DNA from: Chryseobacterium gotjawalense | GTDB lineage: Bacteria > Bacteroidota > Bacteroidia > Flavobacteriales > Weeksellaceae | Assembly: GCF_030012525.1 (NCBI RefSeq) | Contig: NZ_CP124855.1 | Coordinates: 1,364,001 to 1,428,000 of the forward strand | Direction of reading: 5' to 3' | DNA length: 64,000 nt | Shown: in pieces, positions 55,545-63,726 of the stretch | How positions within the stretch are numbered: the first letter of the stretch is position 1 | Layout: the number at the start of each line of letters is the position of its first letter | Notes under the pieces: model-generated | The model's input: only the letters and a program-made list of their open reading frames with translations | What the model was told of the DNA's origin: nothing | Database searches by the model: none | Translations under genes and position numbers: made by a program

Positions 55545-55548
55545 GGGA

Positions 55549-56502
55549 TTATACTAAAATACGATCATCTATAACTTGATTGTTCCATGAAATATTTTTC
55601 ACTTTTTTATTTTTGTCGAAATAAAAGGTAATTTTACCTAAAAGCAGTCCTGCCCAACCCACCTGATTGACCAAAACATTCTTCCCGGATCGGTTCAAAA
55701 AAGATTGTGGTTCCGGCAAAAAAGTATGGGTATGACCTCCTAAAATCAAATCGATGCCGTCTGTATTTGCTGCTAAGATCTTATCCGAAACTTTCTTGGG
55801 ATCGTCTTTATAATCATATCCGATATGGGATAAACAAATTACCATATCGCATTTTTTTTCATTTCTTAAAAAGTCTGCGTAATGTTGTGCGATTTCGATG
55901 GGATCCAGAAATTCCGTTTCACCATAATCTTTCTTGCCCACTAAACCAGCCAGCTCAATTCCGACTCCGAAAATCCCGACTTTAATTCCGTTTTTATTAA
56001 AGATCTTATACTTTTCAGTTTCACCATCGAGAATGGTATTTTTAAAATCATAATTGGAACAAATAAATGGAAACTTCGCGTTTGGTCTTACTTTTTTAAA
56101 TCCCTGCAAGCCATTGTCGAAATCGTGATTTCCCATGGTAGAAGCATCATAACCCATCATCGACATTAGCTTAAATTCCAGTTCGCCCCCAAAAAAATTA
56201 AAATAGGGCGTACCCTGAAAAGTATCACCGGAATCCAGCAAAAGAACATTGCTTTCCTGACTTCTTATTTTTTGGATTAAAGCAGCTCGTCGTGCAAAAC
56301 CACCTTGGTTAGGATTGCGTGTGTAACTGGAATCAAAAGGTTCAATTCTGCTGTGTTGATCGTTAGTATGAAGTATGGTAAGTTGATTTTCTGAAGCCAG
56401 ATTTAAAGCTATGAAATTCTCGGCCATCAAAAGATTGGGCGCCAATGTCATCGCCAATGTTCCACCACCAAGGGTTTTTAGAAACTGTTTCCTATTCATC
56501 AA
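55549..56502 (-). CDS. 5'-Nucleotidase/UshA N-terminal metallophosphatase
   Basis: This 317-residue calcineurin-like phosphatase has the motifs ILHTNDQHSRIEPF, LLLDSGDTFQGTPYF, TMGNHDFDNG, CLSHIGYDY and LGGHTHTF, which hold the two metals. It starts with a Tat-like or lipoprotein-free signal (MNRKQFLKTLGGGTLAMTLA), so it is exported. UshA-type enzymes have a second, substrate-binding domain; here it is encoded by the upstream gene, whose end overlaps this start by 11 bases. The two proteins probably work as one nucleotidase. Confidence 0.88.
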   Translation of the reverse strand: MMNRKQFLKTLGGGTLAMTLAPNLLMAENFIALNLASENQLTILHTNDQHSRIEPFDSSYTRNPNQGGFARRAALIQKIRSQESNVLLLDSGDTFQGTPYFNFFGGELEFKLMSMMGYDASTMGNHDFDNGLQGFKKVRPNAKFPFICSNYDFKNTILDGETEKYKIFNKNGIKVGIFGVGIELAGLVGKKDYGETEFLDPIEIAQHYADFLRNEKKCDMVICLSHIGYDYKDDPKKVSDKILAANTDGIDLILGGHTHTFLPEPQSFLNRSGKNVLVNQVGWAGLLLGKITFYFDKNKKVKNISWNNQVIDDRILV

Positions 56503-57268
56503 TTTTATTTTTTTTGTTTTTAAAATTAAGGCGCAGATCTGTCGGAACTTTAATTTCCGGATTGGCTATGAATTTCTCCAAAAACAAATCCCGTAACTTT
56601 ATTCCTGTAGGAATCATTTCGCCTTTCTTAAAATAATCCATATTATCACCACCCAGCGCTAAATAATCAGAAGTTGCAATATAATAGGTTTGGCCCGGCT
56701 CTACTTCTTTTCCGTTCACCAATTCCTTAACATTCATTCCGTTTTCAGTTTCAATATACAAATGAGAAACAGGATTGTTTTTCAGTGTTTTCAGGTAATA
56801 ATCGAAAAGTCCCTGCAAATCACTTCCTTTCATTTTCACGATGATTACTTCATTTTCAAACGGCATGACTTCATAAATCTGTCTGGTCAGAATATCGCCG
56901 GCTCCAATCGTAGTTCGGATACCACCGATATTAATTACCGCAGCGTCAACTCCATTGGTAATTCCATTTTTTTTTGCCCACTCATCAGCTCCTTCAAAAG
57001 TATAATCTGCCAGGAGATTTCCCAGAGTACTGTTGTCTCCTTCTTTCGTTAAATCCACCGAAGTATGGGAAATTATTTTATTCATTTTTCCTTCCAGTTC
57101 AGCTTTATAAGGCGCTATGGTCTTTGTGAATAAAGCATCTTCCGGTAAATCTGTCGATAGCGCAATATTTTTCTCGGTCTGCACATTGGCAACATTCAGC
57201 GGCGTTCTACACGAAATAACCGATAAAAGCGCTACCCCAAAAATGAGATATTTTGTCTTCATATTCAT
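56492..57268 (-). CDS. 5'-Nucleotidase C-terminal domain protein, lipoprotein
   Basis: The 258-residue protein has a lipoprotein signal ending at Cys20 (GVALLSVISC). It then matches the UshA C-terminal (substrate-specificity) domain: TLGNLLADYTFEGADEWAKK, AAVINIGGIRTTIGAGDIL, QIYEVMPFENEVIIVKMKG and ATSDYLALGGDNMDYF. It lacks the catalytic metal domain, which is the next gene. ATG at 57262 is a possible start two codons later. Splitting the two domains in separate genes is unusual outside Bacteroidota. Confidence 0.88.
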   Translation of the reverse strand: MNMKTKYLIFGVALLSVISCRTPLNVANVQTEKNIALSTDLPEDALFTKTIAPYKAELEGKMNKIISHTSVDLTKEGDNSTLGNLLADYTFEGADEWAKKNGITNGVDAAVINIGGIRTTIGAGDILTRQIYEVMPFENEVIIVKMKGSDLQGLFDYYLKTLKNNPVSHLYIETENGMNVKELVNGKEVEPGQTYYIATSDYLALGGDNMDYFKKGEMIPTGIKLRDLFLEKFIANPEIKVPTDLRLNFKNKKNKIDE

Positions 57269-57282
57269 AAAATCTATTATTG

Positions 57283-57290
57283 CAAATATA
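57283..57290 (-). promoter_or_regulatory. Candidate -7 box for the nucleotidase-porZ-recO unit
   Basis: The minus strand reads TATATTTG, matching TAnnTTTG, 15 bases ahead of ATG 57268. A CAAA -33 candidate is only 12 bases away, so the full promoter is uncertain. Confidence 0.35.
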
Positions 57291-57345
57291 AAGATATGAA
57301 TACAAACTAATCCTTTTTTTTAATAAATTCTCGTATTAATTTTCG

Positions 57346-57353
57346 TAATTTTG
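57346..57353 (+). promoter_or_regulatory. Candidate -7 box for dapA
   Basis: TAATTTTG matches TAnnTTTG, and transcription would begin about 13 bases ahead of the dapA ATG. The -33 element is not evident. Confidence 0.4.
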
Positions 57354-57372
57354 AAACATTAATTTTATAAAA

Positions 57373-58245
57373 ATGAACAATTTAAAAGGTCTTGGTGTGG
57401 CTCTGGTTACGCCTTTTAATGAAGATTTATCTGTAGATTTTGATTCTTTAACCAAATTGGTAGAGTACAATATCACCAACGGAACAAACTATTTGGTTGT
57501 GTTAGGAACGACCGCTGAAGCAGCTACCCTTTCTGACGAAGAGAAAAATGCAGTCATTCAACATATTATAAAGGTTAACAATAAACGTCTTCCTTTGGTT
57601 TTGGGAATTGGCGGAAATGATACGATGCAAGTGAAAAGACAAATCGAAGAGACCGATTTATCAGATTTCGACGCTATACTTTCGGTATCACCTTATTACA
57701 ACAGACCGAGCCAGGAAGGACTTTATCAGCATTACAAAGTATTGGCAGGAACGGGCAAACAAATTATCATTTATAATGTTCCGTCGAGAACAGGCCAAAA
57801 CGTTGAAGCGTCCACTACTTTAAGATTGGCTAAAGATTTTCCCAATTTATTTTTAATTAAAGAAGCTGCGGCAAACATCAATCAATATTTTGATATTCTG
57901 CGTCAAAAACCTGAACATTTCAACTTGGTTTCCGGTGATGATGAATATACGCTTCCGGTCACTTTAGCTGGCGGACATGGCGTGATTTCGGTGATTGGGC
58001 AAGGATATCCGAAAGAATTTTCAACCATGGTTCAATTGGCTTTTGATGGCAAAGTAAAAGAGGCGTATGAAATTCATAACAAATTAGTAGAAATTACAAG
58101 ATTGATTTTCGCTGAAGGAAATCCGGCCGGAATTAAAACTATTTTAGCAGAAATGGGAATTATTAAAAACCATGTAAGATTACCTTTAGTAATTGCTACT
58201 CCAGGTTTACAGGATAAAATTAAAGCTGAAATGGCAAAAATATAA
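57373..58245 (+). CDS. dapA: 4-Hydroxy-tetrahydrodipicolinate synthase
   Basis: This enzyme condenses pyruvate and aspartate semialdehyde in lysine/diaminopimelate synthesis. It is a (beta/alpha)8 protein of 290 residues. It has VLGTTAEAATLSDEE (Thr46, Thr47; the common GTTGE reads GTTAE), Tyr134 and Arg139 in IIYNVPSRTGQN, and the Schiff-base Lys163 in LFLIKEAAAN. It has its own promoter and terminator. Confidence 0.93.
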   Translation: MNNLKGLGVALVTPFNEDLSVDFDSLTKLVEYNITNGTNYLVVLGTTAEAATLSDEEKNAVIQHIIKVNNKRLPLVLGIGGNDTMQVKRQIEETDLSDFDAILSVSPYYNRPSQEGLYQHYKVLAGTGKQIIIYNVPSRTGQNVEASTTLRLAKDFPNLFLIKEAAANINQYFDILRQKPEHFNLVSGDDEYTLPVTLAGGHGVISVIGQGYPKEFSTMVQLAFDGKVKEAYEIHNKLVEITRLIFAEGNPAGIKTILAEMGIIKNHVRLPLVIATPGLQDKIKAEMAKI

Positions 58246-58268
58246 CTGCGCGATTTCAGATATAATTA

Positions 58269-58294
58269 AAGGACTCTTTTTCGGAAGAGTCCTT
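58269..58294 (+). terminator. Terminator of dapA
   Basis: AAGGACTCTT pairs perfectly with AAGAGTCCTT around a 6-base loop and is followed by TTTTT. It separates dapA from the convergent purK. Confidence 0.8.
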
Positions 58295-58335
58295 TTTTTC
58301 GGATTAAAGATTGGTTTAATTAAAATATTTCAGCT

Positions 58336-59448
58336 TTAAACAGCAACCACTTTCACCAAAGATTTAATATGAATTAACTGTTCTAAAAGTTCTTCACGGG
58401 AATCTGCCAAAACATTGATGTGACCCATTTTTCGCCCGGGTTTAGTTTCCTTTTTTCCGTAGAGATGAAGGTAGGCATTAGGTAATTTCAATACATTTTC
58501 TAAACCTTCGTATTTTACTTTTCCGCTGCAATTTTCTTCACCAACCAAATTGAGCATTCCTGAAAACCCCAAACTGGAAGTATCTGCCAACGGAAGATTT
58601 TTCAAGACGCGGTAAAACTGCTCAAACTGTGAATTGGCATTGCCTTCCTGAGACTGATGACCGGAATTATGCAGTCGCGGCGCGGTTTCATTAACCCAAA
58701 CTTTCCCCGATTTATCTAAAAATAATTCGATGGCAAATAAACCTTCAGAATCCGCCGCTTTCATAAATTTTGCGGCAATGACATCGATTTGACTTTGAAC
58801 ATCATCAGAAATCTGCGTCGGAGAAATATTAAAATCCAATAAATTTAATTTTGGGTCAGCAACCATTTCAGTTACGGGGAAACTTTTGATTTCACCCCGT
58901 TCATTTTTAGCGATAATTAAAGAAAGTTCTTTGTCAATATCTACCAGATTTTCTAAAATAGAAGGTTGGTCCCACAAATTATTAAAATCGTTTTCATCTT
59001 TAATGATCTGAACTCCTTTCCCGTCGTAACCGCCGGTATTTAATTTCTGAACGAAAGGAAAACCGATGATAATTTCTTCTTCATTCGATAAAATAATCTG
59101 AAAAGCCGGACTTGGAATTTCATGCTCTTCATAGAAAAGTTTCTGCAATATTTTCTGCTGAATCGTTTTAATGATACTGGAATTGGGAATCACTTTTACG
59201 CCTTGCTTTTCAAGTTCTTCTAACGCTTCCACATTCACATGTTCGATTTCAATGGAAACTACGTCTTTGTCTTTTCCAAAATCAATTACTGCCTGCTTTT
59301 CATTGAAATCTCCTTTTGTAAAAAAAGAAATATTTGCACAGGAACAGTCTGCATTCGGATCGAGGGTGTGAAACTCATCATCGTATTTCAAAGCTTCCTG
59401 AATCAACATTCGTCCTAATTGCCCGCCTCCTAAAATTCCTATTTTCAT
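58336..59448 (-). CDS. purK: N5-carboxyaminoimidazole ribonucleotide synthase
   Basis: This enzyme uses ATP and bicarbonate to carboxylate aminoimidazole ribonucleotide in purine synthesis. It is an ATP-grasp protein of 370 residues with GILGGGQLGRMLIQEA at the start. It then has FPFVQKLNTGGYDGKGVQII, the metal-binding ELFLDKSGKVWVNETAPRLHNSGH and a C-terminal GKKETKPGRKMGHINVL. It lies 3 bases after the DUF1543 gene on the same strand. Confidence 0.93.
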   Translation of the reverse strand: MKIGILGGGQLGRMLIQEALKYDDEFHTLDPNADCSCANISFFTKGDFNEKQAVIDFGKDKDVVSIEIEHVNVEALEELEKQGVKVIPNSSIIKTIQQKILQKLFYEEHEIPSPAFQIILSNEEEIIIGFPFVQKLNTGGYDGKGVQIIKDENDFNNLWDQPSILENLVDIDKELSLIIAKNERGEIKSFPVTEMVADPKLNLLDFNISPTQISDDVQSQIDVIAAKFMKAADSEGLFAIELFLDKSGKVWVNETAPRLHNSGHQSQEGNANSQFEQFYRVLKNLPLADTSSLGFSGMLNLVGEENCSGKVKYEGLENVLKLPNAYLHLYGKKETKPGRKMGHINVLADSREELLEQLIHIKSLVKVVAV

Positions 59449-59451
59449 TTT

Positions 59452-60003
59452 TTACTTTAATTTACTGATTTTTAAATAGCCGATATGCGTAAAATTTTCC
59501 TGATTTTCACAGTCTGATTTTTCTAAAATGACCGAATATTCTTCTTTCATTTTCTTGGGTAAAATATCATTAATTTTAAAGATTTCATCGATATCAACAC
59601 CGTGTTTGTCATCGATATGACTTACCGCATCTTTGAAACCCTTATTTTTATAGAAATCGGTTTTCTTGACTCTTCTGATGATTTCTGACGTTTTCTTTCC
59701 GACCATCAGATGCTGTTCATGCAACTCCTCAAATTTCCCAATCTCGTAACCGCCCAGATTAATAAAAAAAAGCTGCCCGTCTGAAACCTGAGTATTTTTC
59801 TTTACAATTTTCACTTCAAAACCATCAACAAACTTCACTTCCTGATAACAATCGATATGAATTTTACCTTTTGCTTCGGGCCAAAATTTCTTCATGTCCG
59901 GAATCAAATCCTTTAATGATTCTGCAATTCCAAAAAAAACGTCGTGTTGCTCGATGTTTCTGCCTTTTGGAGTGGCACCGAGAATGGTATAGAATAATTT
60001 CAT
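59452..60003 (-). CDS. DUF1543 protein, 183 aa
   Basis: This soluble protein starts MKLFYTILGATPKGRNIEQHD, the clear DUF1543 opening. It has conserved blocks DVFFGIAESLKDLIP, HIDCYQEVKFVDG, FINLGGYEIGKFEELHEQHL and KTDFYKNKGF. The family is widespread, its role is unknown, and each half forms a small alpha/beta unit. ATG at 60003 is preferred to a TTG five codons upstream. Its stop is 3 bases from purK, so the two are co-transcribed. Confidence 0.85.
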   Translation of the reverse strand: MKLFYTILGATPKGRNIEQHDVFFGIAESLKDLIPDMKKFWPEAKGKIHIDCYQEVKFVDGFEVKIVKKNTQVSDGQLFFINLGGYEIGKFEELHEQHLMVGKKTSEIIRRVKKTDFYKNKGFKDAVSHIDDKHGVDIDEIFKINDILPKKMKEEYSVILEKSDCENQENFTHIGYLKISKLK

Positions 60004-60109
60004 GTTCAAAAAAAACAAAAATACGGTTTAAATAAATTCTATAAAATTTATTAAGGTTTTTTTAATCCTAAATATTTTCTAAAAAATTAAAAATACCTAA
60101 ATTTGTAGC

Positions 60110-60940
60110 ATGTCGGAAATATTAATTCTGTTCTTCGGAGCTGTTGCTGCTGGATTGCTGGGATCCTTAACCGGATTGGGCGGCGGCGTTGTCATCATTC
60201 CATTGCTTACACTTGGCTTCGGCGTCCCAATGCACTATGCGATTGGCGCTTCATTAATTTCAGTTATCGGGACTTCTTCCGGTTCTGCGGTGGCTTTCGT
60301 CAAAGAAGGCTTTACCAATGTCCGGATCGGGATGTTCCTGGAAATCGCCACGACCACCGGAGCGATTATCGGTGCTTTAATTTCGGGGATTTTAAATTCT
60401 AATACGATTGGGATTATTTTTGCGAGCATCTTAATTTTAACGGTAATATTAAACCTGCGGAAAAAACCGGATCATCAGGAACCTCTAATCGAAGGCAGTT
60501 TAGAAGACAAACTTCAGCTGTACGGAGCGTTTCCAGACAAAGGCGTTGTAAAAGAATATTCTGCAAGAAATACCGTTTCCGGATTTTCAATGATGGTATT
60601 TGCCGGAATTATGTCTGGACTTTTAGGAATCGGTTCGGGTGCGCTGAAAGTTTTAGCCATGGACAATATGATGAAACTTCCCTTTAAAGTTTCTACAACG
60701 ACCAGTAATTTTATGATTGGAGTAACTGCTGTAGCGAGTTCTCTCATTTATTTTCAGCGGGGAGAAATCATTCCTGTCATTGTAGCGCCGGTTTTAATCG
60801 GTGTTGTTGTTGGGAGTTTTATCGGATCAAAGACTTTGATTGTTTCCCAAACCAAAAAACTGAAAGTCGTGTTCGCTGTTGTAGTGAGTGTCCTTTCGAT
60901 TTATATGATGTATAACGGAATTAACCATAATTTTAAATAA
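60110..60940 (+). CDS. TauE/SafE (TSUP) family permease
   Basis: This 276-residue membrane protein has about eight helices and the two family repeats: GLLGSLTGLGGGVVIIPLLT (about 16-37) and GIMSGLLGIGSGALKVLAM (about 159-181). TSUP permeases export sulfite, sulfonates or related small organic anions. It overlaps none of its neighbours and is joined to the DUF1634 gene without a gap. A TAAATTTG box ends 4 bases ahead of the ATG, which would imply a very short or absent leader if real. Confidence 0.92.
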   Translation: MSEILILFFGAVAAGLLGSLTGLGGGVVIIPLLTLGFGVPMHYAIGASLISVIGTSSGSAVAFVKEGFTNVRIGMFLEIATTTGAIIGALISGILNSNTIGIIFASILILTVILNLRKKPDHQEPLIEGSLEDKLQLYGAFPDKGVVKEYSARNTVSGFSMMVFAGIMSGLLGIGSGALKVLAMDNMMKLPFKVSTTTSNFMIGVTAVASSLIYFQRGEIIPVIVAPVLIGVVVGSFIGSKTLIVSQTKKLKVVFAVVVSVLSIYMMYNGINHNFK

Positions 60941-61318
60941 ATGAAACGCCACTTTGCAGATTTTGACCTTAACCGTTCCGTGGGAAACCTTCTTCGGATA
61001 GGTGTTCTTTTATCTGTTATTACTTCATTTATAGGGTTTATAAAACTTTCTTTTGAAGGTTTTGAAATGCCCAAAGATTATTCTTTATTAGAAATATCTG
61101 AAGAAAATATCTGGCAAAGTTTCTGGACTTCTCTGATGAAACTGGAAGGAATGGCCATAATTCAGCTCGGAATTTTATTGCTGATTTTAACGCCTTTGGT
61201 ACGGATACTATTTGCGCTGATTGGCTATCTGAAAGAGAGAGATTACACGTATGTGCTTATTTCACTGATTGTTCTGGGAATTATGGTGGTGAGTTTTTTA
61301 ATGGGATTCGCGCATTAA
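60941..61318 (+). CDS. DUF1634 membrane protein, 125 aa
   Basis: Three hydrophobic helices are visible (about 15-38, 65-90 and 100-122), with a conserved NRSVGNLLRIGVLLS start. DUF1634 proteins almost always follow a TauE/SafE permease, as here, with the ATG directly after the permease stop. It is probably an accessory subunit of the transporter. Confidence 0.88.
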   Translation: MKRHFADFDLNRSVGNLLRIGVLLSVITSFIGFIKLSFEGFEMPKDYSLLEISEENIWQSFWTSLMKLEGMAIIQLGILLLILTPLVRILFALIGYLKERDYTYVLISLIVLGIMVVSFLMGFAH

Positions 61319-61368
61319 TTTTTATAAAACTCTGAAACTTTTTCCGGTAAATTCACCATTTTAGGTCT

Positions 61369-62340
61369 TTAAGTAAAGGACAGGTTTTTTAAAACCGCCC
61401 CAGCTTTTAATTCGGTTTCCTGCCACTCTTTTTCAGGAGAACTGTCTGCTGTAATCCCACCGCCAACGTAAAGTAATGCGGCATTCTGAAAGAATTCGGC
61501 ACATCTTAAATTGACAAAATATTGAATGGATTCGTCGGTTTCCACTTTAATATAACCCGCATATAAACTACGTGGATGACCTTCGAATTCTGCAATTGCC
61601 TTTTGGCAAAATTCTTTTGGAAAACCACAAACCGCAGGAGTTGGATGTAATTCCGAAATTATTTTTTCTAAATCCTGACGTTTAATTTTAGCTTTGAAAT
61701 CGGTTCTTAAATGTTTGATATTTCCCGACGGATGATCGTAGGTTTCAGATTGCTGAACCTCATCAGAATACTCCTTTAAAATGTTTTTAATGTAATCGGT
61801 AACCGGTTGCTGCTCTTCAATTTCTTTGTGAGTCCAATCTTCTTTTAAAGGAATGGTGCCGGCTAAACTCATGGTTTCAAATTCCGAAGTTTTCCTATTG
61901 AATTTTCCCAAAACTTCTGAAAAAGCCCCCATCCAGCATTTCCCGTCTTTTATAAAAAAATAAACGAAAGCGTTCGGATAAGCTTCACAAAGGTTTAAAA
62001 AAGTCTGAGTTAAATTGACTTTATCCGTTTCGAGATTCAATAATTTTCTCCGTGAAATAACCAGTTTCGAAAGATTATTTTCTTTAACAAAATCAATAAC
62101 CTGTTGAATCTTTGCCAGATAATCGCTTTCTTTTTCTTCTTTAAAGTCAATTAATTCAGACGATAAAGAATCTGAATCTGTTGTATTATCTAAAAACTGA
62201 TCTAAAGAAATTTCTTTACTATTTCCATTAAAATCAATTATTTCATCAGTATCAAAAGAAACAAAACGAACCGCTTTTTGTACAGAAGCTTCATCAGTTG
62301 TTAAAATTTGGTCAGAAAAAGGATATCTATAGTAAATCAT
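61369..62340 (-). CDS. menF: Isochorismate synthase (chorismate-binding family)
   Basis: This enzyme converts chorismate to isochorismate, the first step of menaquinone synthesis. The 323-residue protein has the chorismate-family blocks MSLAGTIPLKEDWTHKE, ISELHPTPAVCGFPKEF, SLYAGYIKVETDESIQYFVN and LYVGGGITADSSPEKEW. It is shorter than MenF/EntC (about 390-430), through a shorter N-terminal half, as in other Flavobacteria. The nearby hotdog thioesterase and acyltransferase run in the same direction, and the thioesterase supports the menaquinone role. Confidence 0.88.
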   Translation of the reverse strand: MIYYRYPFSDQILTTDEASVQKAVRFVSFDTDEIIDFNGNSKEISLDQFLDNTTDSDSLSSELIDFKEEKESDYLAKIQQVIDFVKENNLSKLVISRRKLLNLETDKVNLTQTFLNLCEAYPNAFVYFFIKDGKCWMGAFSEVLGKFNRKTSEFETMSLAGTIPLKEDWTHKEIEEQQPVTDYIKNILKEYSDEVQQSETYDHPSGNIKHLRTDFKAKIKRQDLEKIISELHPTPAVCGFPKEFCQKAIAEFEGHPRSLYAGYIKVETDESIQYFVNLRCAEFFQNAALLYVGGGITADSSPEKEWQETELKAGAVLKNLSFT

Positions 62341-62390
62341 AAAAAAATCTTTGTCAGGAATTATTTTAGTAAGATTCTATTCATTAAAAT

Positions 62391-62807
62391 CTACCGTGGA
62401 ATAATATTATTGGTCATTGTGGTATGGTTGATCAACTCTCCTTTTTCATCTCTAATCTCAATTTCAGAAACATGCATGGTTCTGCCTTTTCTAATAAATC
62501 TTGCTGTTCCGGTAACGGTTCCATGTTTTTTACTCCGCAAATGATTGGAATTGATATTGGTTCCTACCGGCGCGAATTTTTCGGTATCCACATGAATAAC
62601 CGACAGACAGGATCCGAGGGTTTCTGCCAGAACGCAGCTCGCGCCACCGTGCAAAATTCCGTAAGGCTGATGCACTTTGGGCGTTACCGGCATGGTCGCA
62701 GTCAATGTATCATCGGTAACATCTGTAAAAATAATATCTAAAGTTTTCCCCAGGGTTTCGCCACCCCAATTATTAAGTTTTTCTAAGATCTGTTCTTTAT
62801 TTTTCAT
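62391..62807 (-). CDS. PaaI/MenI-type hotdog thioesterase
   Basis: This 138-residue hotdog-fold acyl-CoA thioesterase has the substrate-gating QPYGILHGGASCVLAETLGS, where the conserved Glu is the likely catalytic base, then GTNINSNHLRSKKHGTVTG and a TMHVSEIEIRDEKGELI end. In the menaquinone context beside menF it may hydrolyse 1,4-dihydroxy-2-naphthoyl-CoA (MenI). A general PaaI-like role is also possible. It lies 50 bases ahead of menF. Confidence 0.8.
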   Translation of the reverse strand: MKNKEQILEKLNNWGGETLGKTLDIIFTDVTDDTLTATMPVTPKVHQPYGILHGGASCVLAETLGSCLSVIHVDTEKFAPVGTNINSNHLRSKKHGTVTGTARFIRKGRTMHVSEIEIRDEKGELINHTTMTNNIIPR

Positions 62808-62819
62808 AAAAAGGAAAGG

Positions 62820-63386
62820 TTAATAAATTTTCGGGTTCCAGTTTTCGGGAACTTTGGGCGTTCTTTTTTTGTAGTACTCCTGAAGTTCAGCCATGATATT
62901 TTCGTAAGTTCTGGTTTCTAAATCTTCAACTGAGATTTTTTTTCCGAGATAAATGATTTTTTCTTTAAAATCTCCAGATGCAATCACGAGAGGAACTTTC
63001 GCCGCTAAGGCCATATGGTAAAAACCTTTTCTCCATTTAGGCACCCAACTTCTGGTTCCTTCCGGAGTAATTACCAAAGAAAAATCTTCTTTTTTGAATA
63101 AGTCAGCTACAAATTTCACCAGATCATTTTTTTGGGAACGGTCAATTCCTACGCCGCCCATCGCTTTTACCAAAAAGCCGTACCACGCTTTGGTGTGCTG
63201 GTCTTTTATAATGACTTTCAGCGGTTTTCCCAGAGACCAGTACGCGAAGTTGCCCAGCATATATTCGTCGTTTGCCGTATGTGGCGCAACCACCAGAATG
63301 CAACGGTCCAGGTTATTTACATCGCCTTCCAGGACCACTTTCCAACCCAGGATTTTTAGCATTAATTTACCGAATAGTTTTTTCAT
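62820..63386 (-). CDS. PlsC-family 1-acylglycerol-3-phosphate acyltransferase-like protein
   Basis: This 188-residue membrane-peripheral acyltransferase has a glycerol-phosphate binding stretch SLVITPEGTRSWVPKWRKGF. In the catalytic H(x)4D box the sequence is APHTANDEY, so Glu41 stands where Asp is expected, with an Asp one residue earlier. Other features (GVGIDRSQKNDLVK, KVPLVIASGD) are normal. It starts the unit plsC-thioesterase-menF, has a complete promoter and follows a hairpin. The acyl donor is unknown. Confidence 0.8.
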   Translation of the reverse strand: MKKLFGKLMLKILGWKVVLEGDVNNLDRCILVVAPHTANDEYMLGNFAYWSLGKPLKVIIKDQHTKAWYGFLVKAMGGVGIDRSQKNDLVKFVADLFKKEDFSLVITPEGTRSWVPKWRKGFYHMALAAKVPLVIASGDFKEKIIYLGKKISVEDLETRTYENIMAELQEYYKKRTPKVPENWNPKIY

Positions 63387-63439
63387 AAAGTGGAAATTTA
63401 GGAATAAAAACGAGTTTTTTTAAAGGTTCTAAACAAAAA

Positions 63440-63467
63440 AGTATAACCAAACTCTATTGGTTATACT
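63440..63467 (-). terminator. Hairpin terminator near the plsC promoter
   Basis: AGTATAACCAA pairs perfectly (11 bases) with TTGGTTATACT around a 6-base loop, and TTTTTTG follows on the minus strand. It would stop read-through from the edge gene at 63727, or act as a leader structure of the plsC transcript. Confidence 0.6.
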
Positions 63468-63470
63468 GTA

Positions 63471-63499
63471 CAAAGATATTGAATTAATATTCTTACAAA
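63471..63499 (-). promoter_or_regulatory. Promoter of the plsC-thioesterase-menF unit
   Basis: On the minus strand TTTG (63496-63499) and TATCTTTG (63471-63478) are 17 bases apart, a good Bacteroidota promoter. The predicted start near 63464 lies inside the hairpin at 63440-63467. Confidence 0.6.
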
Positions 63500-63726
63500 A
63501 ATAAATTACTTACGAAATCTATTATCTTGATTGCGATTTCTAAAACAAACTGTACCATAATTATACGTTTTTGACTGTTAATTAATTGACCGATAAAATT
63601 AACTCTACGAAATTAGGAATTATATTTTATAAAATGAATTTTGTGAGTGTTAATTTTTAATAAAATTTAGGAATTTGAAAATCTGATCATCTACAGCATG
63701 CAATTACCTAAATTTATTACCGCCGG

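Larger units (their letters stand above)
63387..63726. other. Intergenic region between the plsC unit and the edge gene
   Basis: No gene is seen in the AT-rich 340 bases. It holds a strong hairpin (63440-63467) and a complete minus-strand promoter (63471-63499) that serves the plsC unit. Confidence 0.6.
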
